Source of the DNA: Allium sativum
Lineage: Eukaryota; Streptophyta; Magnoliopsida; Asparagales; Amaryllidaceae
Assembly: GCA_030737875.1 (NCBI GenBank)
Contig: CM060922.1
Location: 322,185,956-322,249,955 of the forward strand
Direction of reading: 5' to 3'
Length of the DNA: 64,000 bases
Part shown: in pieces, positions 58,175 to 64,000 of the stretch
Numbering within the stretch: the stretch's first letter is position 1
How the letters are laid out: each line of letters starts with the position of its first letter
Made by a program: the position numbers and the translations under genes
The notes under the pieces: model-generated
What the model saw: only the letters and a program-made list of their open reading frames with translations
Databases searched by the model: none
Told to the model about the DNA's origin: nothing

Positions 58175-58281
58175 TTATATATATACACACACATATAAAT
58201 TTGTATGTGTGTGTGTATATATATATATGTTTGTGTGTGTGTGTGTATATATATATATGTATGTATGTGTGTGTGTATATT
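58175..58281. repeat. (TA)n/(TG)n microsatellite at LINE 3' end
   Basis: Alternating TATATA and TGTGTG runs. They directly follow the 3' end of the minus-strand LINE and may have grown from its tail. Confidence 0.8.
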
Positions 58282-61200
58282 GAAAATTGATACACTTTTA
58301 TTGCAAAACCAATCATATACTTTGTATATATGCCTCATCAAAACCTTATGTCCCCCTTACAGATGGGTGTGGCATAAGGAAAACGAGAACGTATATAAGC
58401 CATATATTAACGATACAAAAACATATACGAAACAAACATAACCAACATATAACAAACTCTCATCTCACCCCACTCAAACAAACAACTCCTCACAAAACAA
58501 AATATAACAAAAGAATTCATTTAGTATCTATTAAATCTATACCTGATTTACTCAAAAATTCCATCTTCCACTGCGTCCATTTGGTCTTACTGCCATTGTT
58601 CTTCACCAAGTAGAAAATCTCCCTCTTAATCATCTTCAATTTAATCTCTTTAGACACCCTTCTATTATTGTATAGCCTTGAATTTCTTTCCTATCAAACA
58701 TGATATATAGTGGTTGTATATGGTACACACACCAAATCCAGACACTGGTCTTTATCTTTAAGCTTGTTCAATCGCCTCACGGCTTCTTCTTCTAAGGAAC
58801 CAACATCAGATGCATTGAATCCCATCTTTACTAATATTGAAAACCAAACACAAGAATAAAACACATGAGTAACCGATTCTTCCCCATTATCATAAAGTAA
58901 GTACTTATCACCTGGAACAATACCAAATCTCTTCAATCTGACCTTTGTATTTAACCTATCATGAACAGCTAAAAAGGAAATAAAAACCATTCTTTTTGAA
59001 TTTTTATTATGCCATATAACTTTTAAAAACTGCTTCTCTAGAAGTTTACTTCTTGCTCGATCCCATGCATTATGAAAAGAAAACATGCCACCATCAGACC
59101 ATTCATAGAAATCAACAGGAGAACTATAATTTAAAGAGACAGAGTTAATGAGATTTTGTACCTCCCATGTTGCTGCATGCATGTTCCCATTCAGCCTACC
59201 ATCACTAATTATGGAAGACACAGATTCATCTTGCCTACTAATTTGTTGAAACCTCGAAATGCCAAGCAAATCAACAAAACACTTGCTATTCATCCGCGGA
59301 TCAAACCGAAGCAAAGTTGAAGAACCATTTTTTATCACCTTATTAAACATTTGTTTGCTGCTAGTTCTCAGTCTCATAATTGTTTTCCACGTGCTTGAAG
59401 CGTTATTATCAATACTCGTGCTCAAAACAATTTACCAAACTATATTTCCTTGCCATTCATTGACTCCACAATGAGATTGTATTAAAATTTTCCATATTAG
59501 CTTAATTCCTGTTGCCTTCTTTAAATGTGAAAAAGGCTTAGTGCCAATACCACCTTCTAACTTAGGAAGACACAATTTATCCCTACTGATTTTATGTGAT
59601 GCACTACCTTAGAAAAAATCACAACACATCATATGAAGTTTATCAATTGTATGTTTTGGAAGTTGATGTACAATTAGCCAATATAAAACTGTAGGGGTTA
59701 TGATAGACTGAATTAATTCAGTCCTACCAGCAAAGCTCAAAAATTTAGCATCACAGGCTTGAATCTTTGTTTGAATTCGATGTAAAAGGGATTGGCAATC
59801 ATTATAATGTATATAATTGGATGATAATGACACTCCTAGATATTTAACCGGTTGACTTCTTTAAACCCCAATAATTGAAGATATATCAGTAGAATTTCAA
59901 GCATAAGTACTAAAATATATCTTGGTTTCTATCACACTCATAGTAAGTCCACTATACATCTTCAGTTTACCAAATATATCATTCAATGAAGTTGCACATA
60001 TGGGTAAGCATTTTCCAAATACCATAAGATCATCCGCATATAAAAGACGTGTTATAATTCGATCAAAGTTATGAACAGGCAAAAATTTCTGTTACACTAA
60101 AGCTTCATTCATGCTATAAGTAAAAAATTCCGTTGCAATAGAAAAAATGTAGGGGAAAGTGGATCACCTTGTCATATTCCTCTATTTGACTTAATAAAAC
60201 CCTTAGGAACTCCTTGTATTAAAATAGAGAATGTTGGTGTTGATATGCACTCAAATATAACATTGATCAAGTGGACTGGAAAACCCATCTTTAACATAAC
60301 ATGGCATATAAGTTCTCTATTTACCATGTCATAAGCTTTACGAAGGTCCACTTCCACATAAAATTTATTAACCCCTTGCTTCTTAAAAGTTAAAACCCCT
60401 CAATAATTCATGCACAAGCAAGATGTTATCCCTAGTATATCGAGTAGGAATAAAAGCACATTTATTCGGTTATATAAGATGAGGCAAATATCATTTAATT
60501 CTATTGCAAAGGATTTTACTGAAAATCTTATAATACATATTGCAACAAGAAACAGGACGATAGTGTGATATTTCACTTGGCCTTTCATTCTTTGGAATCA
60601 ATGTTATAAAAGTGTGATTCCTTCCCTAAGGAAAACTAGTAGATAAAAAGATGTCTTGAAGAGTAGCAACTAAATCATACTTAATTGCATCCCAATGTAA
60701 TTTAAAAAAAATATGAACTCATACCATCAGGCTTAGGCCTCGAGTCAACATGCACTGAATCAATAGCCATTTTAACTTCATCTAAAGAGAGTGGTTGAAG
60801 TAATACCTGTTGCCATGAGAGTTAATAACATCAGTAGATTGGAATGAAGGGAACTTTGTGCATACATCACCATTAAACAGAGAACTGAAATAACCAATAG
60901 CTTCAGCTGCTACATGTTCATGCTTATACAAGAGCTCACCATCAACATTAACAAGAGCCTTAAGATGATTTAAATGTCTTCTAGCTGACATTTTAGAATG
61001 AAATTTAGTGTCTCCATCCTGCAGCCAAGCCACTTTCGATTTCTGCTTAAACTCCAAAATTTAATGTGCTTCTGGACTGTTAAATGATGTTTAGCTTAAA
61101 TCATCTTCTCATTTAAATCTATATTTTCTGGATCTGAATCGGAAGCAATCTCAAAATCTCTAAAATTTGTTTCAGCTTCCAATAACAATGAATCGTCCTT

Positions 61201-61830
61201 TGGTCTGTTCTTATTCCACAATTTCAACTCAGTTTTACATGCTTGTAACTTTTGTTGAAATACATAGCTAGGAAAACCCCATCCATTAATCTGTAGCACT
61301 CTTAAGATACATTCACCATACCAAGATTTCAAGTGCCAATCATTAGAATATCTAAATGGGAAGCCCTTTAAAGTTGAAGAAGAAATGAGATCTAATAACA
61401 ACGGACTATGACCTCTTGATGATTGTGGTAAAAAAAAGAGCTTTAATATTTGTATTTTTTTGCAAACATGAGTGATTAACAAATATCTTATCAATATTGT
61501 TAGCCATACCTCTAAGTCTCCATGTAAAATTAAAACCAATTGCCTTTATTTCGATCAAACTAGCTTGTAAAAGACAATTATTAAATGCTCTAATTTGCTG
61601 AAATGGCATCGGGAGACCTCCTTTCTTATCTATATGAGATGTAGAGTTATTAAAATCACCCATTAATACATAGTCTCCATTTATAAGCTCTGATTCTTGA
61701 ATTATATGTTGCCAAAGAGACTGTCTCTCATAAAAGCTATTACTAGAATATATACAATTGTAAAAAAACATAGATAAACCACCTGTATTCATAGCTTGGA
61801 TATAGTAACATGTTGATTAGATGAGGAGAA
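58281..61830 (-). mobile_element. L1-type LINE, 5' truncated
   Basis: In element orientation (right to left) an endonuclease part, reverse transcriptase and a C-terminal zinc-binding domain are present, followed by a 3' region with AATAAAAG (about 58302-58295). The first open frame (gag-like) and the start of the endonuclease are missing, as is usual for LINEs that stop early during reverse transcription. No target duplication was identified. Confidence 0.88.
58694..61830 (-). pseudogene. LINE ORF2 relic: endonuclease, reverse transcriptase, zf-RVT
   Basis: Endonuclease (61792-61406): Y-V-L-M-G-D-F-N-N, the APE-type catalytic region, and G-F-N-F-T-W-R. Reverse transcriptase: V-D-L-R-K-A-Y-D-M-V-N (60357-60320) with the first catalytic aspartate, then Q-G-D-P-L-S-P near 60172-60150 where the preceding arginine codon is a stop, then L-L-Y-A-D-D-L-M-V-F (near 60050) with both catalytic aspartates intact. 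The zf-RVT domain at 59100-58800 has N-G-E-E-S-V-T-H-V-F-Y-S-C. Stops and frame changes occur throughout, so this is a dead copy. Confidence 0.88.
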
Positions 61831-61849
61831 CATGATAATAGTTCATACA

Positions 61850-63542
61850 TTAGAGTTCTGTAATAATAAAATTCCGCCTGAGAATGAAGAACAACTTCAA
61901 GGTATAAAGTCTTATGCATGTTACTACCAAAGTAATACATCGGAACAGGCTGGCGGTGAAAGGATAGCAGATCGACACAAGCATAAAGAGATCTTCCGAC
62001 AGCTAAGATTCGGCACAAGGAAAAGCCGATAACATAAAGGAACAGTCTAAGAATTGTGCAACCGACACCATCGCCAAAGTGAAGAGCTCAAAATCTGTAC
62101 AAAAGAAAATACCGACAGGGTAGTTCCGGCACGATCAGTAGAAGGTCACTCAAGACCGAAAGCCAATGAAGGGAAAGACTAAGAATCCTACCAACCTGAA
62201 CTTAGAAGAATGAGAGGGGCTAATGGCATTAACTTGCTTAATGCTGATATATTAAGAGATGAAAAGCACCAACAGCACCCTTTCGGAATACCGAGACACT
62301 CCTTAGGAGCCAACTGCTAGGAAAGCCGGAACCTCAAAGGGAGACAGGCTATCCACACTAATTTGCCCGGTGACGATACCGACAGGGGGTGACGGATCCG
62401 ATAGCCACTTGAGAGAGTCATGAGAACAAGTTCCATGAAGAATCAATAGTAAGACTTAAATATCATAACCGAAAGTTCTTTTTCGGAAGCCTATGACCGA
62501 GAATCGAACTTTTCGAAAGTTGTTCACGACATTGAACAAGTATCAACATAAAATGAGATATTCCCGATGGCATAAAGCAGTTCTGAGGACGAAACCATCC
62601 TCCCAAGTGCCAGAATCAGTACCATAAAGACCACAAGCAAATCCTGAAGAGCGGCTGAGAGCCGAAATAGCTGAGACCTAAAGGAAAAGCGGCCGACAGA
62701 GGCTTCTGCTGACCCAACAACAAAAGGGGCCCCGATTTGTCTATAAATAAGACCCCAGGGGTCTCATTTTGGGGATTGGATTCCCATTTCTCAGTATCAC
62801 TCTTTTTCTCTCAAGAGCAAACCCTAATTTCAAAATAAAATTGGGGATTTCTTCAATTCTTATAATATACCTATAATCAATAAAGAGGAGGAGTTTGGGA
62901 CTTAAGTGTCTCTCGATTTGATAATCATATTGCGTCTATAATGATAAAATAGGGAGTTGACCCTTTCCTATGAAAGAGTTAATCACGGTTCTTCTATGAG
63001 AAGGGAGGATTTCCTCCCTTTTGAACTCTCATACGTGACTCATCTCTTTCATAGTAAGTCTAATGCAACCCAACCTTGGAAGGGAGCTTGTTATAAACTT
63101 GTGGCTTGATAACTGATGCAACCAAGGCTTATACAGGATGGTTCGATGCAGAAGTATCATATAAGCTGATAAGTGTAATAGCTTTAAGACAAAGACGAGT
63201 GTTGTGAGGCATTTGCCTATTTCTTCTCATCATAATATATATTATTTTATCAAAGATCTGAAGGCGTTTATTGCATAAGGCCTCATTTTCATTTAACTAA
63301 GCAAGCCTTTCTTTACGGTCGTCATTGACCTCACAATTTTGTAAGTGTGATACTCACCCCCCGAGGGAAGGGTAAATAATCTTCCAACTAAAGGTCTTGA
63401 TACCCAGCGAACGGTGAAACTAGCTAAAGAGCACTGATTCAAGACTAAATTTCAAACAGCCTTTGGATTTTCCATGCATCAAACCTTTAAATATAAGCAT
63501 TGTCTATTCTGGTTCGGGTGTTGACGAAAAATATCGTTAACA
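61850..63542 (+). repeat. LTR of a Ty3/gypsy-type element
   Basis: No protein is encoded. A TATA box CTATAAATA (62739-62747) is followed by a leader-like region with AAACCCTAATTTC and AATCAATAAAGAGG (62875). The region ends TTAACA at 63542, directly before a TGGCG primer-like site. The start is uncertain (TGTTA at 61919 is one candidate). Confidence 0.6.
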
Positions 63543-63544
63543 TT

Positions 63545-63560
63545 TTGGCGTTAAAAGGAG
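63545..63560 (+). other. Possible primer binding site, TGGCG type
   Basis: TTGGCGTTAAAAGG follows the LTR end by two to three bases. Elements of the Athila/Tat branch use sites starting TGGCGCC; this one agrees only at the first five bases, so it is a weak call. Confidence 0.4.
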
Positions 63561-63650
63561 GGCTTGAACCTCCATCTTTGTATTTACCTTATCAAAAATT
63601 AATTTGGTAAATTTATTGCTCCGTGGTAGAGGAAGATAAAATAAAAAAGA

Positions 63651-63833
63651 TTGGAGGATCGAAACAAGGAGCCAACTCCTAATGCAATGCTTGAAGGAAA
63701 CATGGATCTGACGCTCAATCCAAACAACAACGAGGGAGGAACAACCTCCAACCCTATGCAACCACTAAACTCAAATGCCATGAAGGAAAATGTCCCTAAA
63801 ATTATAGCTTTGGAGAAGCAAATCCAGGAAATA
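63651..63833 (+). CDS. Start of gag-like frame, cut by another element
   Basis: The frame begins M-E-D-R-N-K-E-P-T-P-N-A-M and is rich in Asn, Pro and Met, with a helical K-I-I-A-L-E-K-Q-I-Q-E-I stretch. Its place 110 bp after the primer site suggests gag of the plus-strand LTR element. After about 60 codons the sequence changes to TGTAACGGCCCG, the start of a different element, so the original frame is interrupted at 63834. I do not recognise the family from these residues alone. Confidence 0.5.
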
Positions 63834-64000
63834 TGTAACGGCCCGCAAATCCGTACTATCTGAGTCGACTAATAACACTACACGTCCAATCCATATTGCA
63901 CAGAAATACGAATCATTATTAGAAAGAAGTTAGAGGATAAGAAATAGAAAGAAAGAAACGTTAGAATAGAAGAAAACAAAGAAGACAAATCTCACAGCGG
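63834..64000. mobile_element. Start of another LTR-type element, cut by the window edge
   Basis: TGTAACGGCCCGCAAATCC is close in form to the TGTAACACCCCG starts of families A to C. It interrupts the gag-like frame. Only 167 bp are visible. Confidence 0.55.

Noticed and set aside
1..64000. Many open frames of 60-120 codons on both strands in the LTRs, repeated three times in the family A array
   Set aside because: They recur because the LTR recurs, overlap one another on both strands, match no family and show no codon-level constraint; treated as chance.

Overview
The window is nuclear DNA of a flowering plant, probably a eudicot; the species cannot be named from it. It is AT-rich, has one intron-containing host gene, and is otherwise made of transposable elements nested inside one another. 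No bacterial, organellar, tRNA or rRNA gene was recognised.

Left part (1-13.2 kb). A minus-strand Ty1/copia element runs off the left edge: 5' LTR, primer binding site, gag, zinc knuckle, protease and start of integrase. A 761-bp hAT-type MITE splits its gag. A degraded LTR-like stretch follows, then a plus-strand copia relic (integrase, reverse transcriptase, RNase H, 3' LTR) whose reverse transcriptase is split by a 2.47-kb CACTA transposon with a 3-bp target duplication. A Tourist-like MITE comes next.

Middle (13.2-30.4 kb). A 17.2-kb array of a non-autonomous LTR retrotransposon, here called family A, has the order LTR-internal-LTR-internal-LTR. The LTRs are about 4.42 kb and the internal part only 1.94 kb. 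The whole array carries one 5-bp target duplication (TCGAC) at its outer ends and sits inside an older hAT-like repeat. That older repeat has a second, uninterrupted copy at 31.1-32.2 kb.

Host gene (33.1-39.2 kb, minus strand). An intact five-exon gene for translation factor eIF5A (160 residues) is the only clear cellular gene. Its first intron (3.6 kb) and fourth intron (1.7 kb) have grown by MITE insertion and tandem duplication. A telo-box and TGGGCT motifs lie upstream of its ATG.

Right part (39.4-64 kb). A Mutator-like MITE is followed by family B, a relative of A, with target duplication CCAGT. A third relative, family C (duplication GTGCC), has inserted into B's left LTR; B's right LTR still shows the empty site. 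After B come another hAT-type MITE, a 5'-truncated L1-type LINE on the minus strand, the LTR and gag start of a plus-strand Ty3/gypsy-like element, and at the edge the start of another LTR-type element (TGTAACGGCCCG).

The most interesting material is in families A, B and C. All three have giant LTRs and a tiny, decayed internal part. Their LTRs share TATA boxes, palindromes resembling E2F sites (A and C), palindrome clusters that differ between families at the same U3 position, and a stem-loop of about 70 nt whose stems change in a compensatory way between copies while the apical part stays conserved. This suggests a structured RNA or DNA element kept by selection on elements moved in trans.
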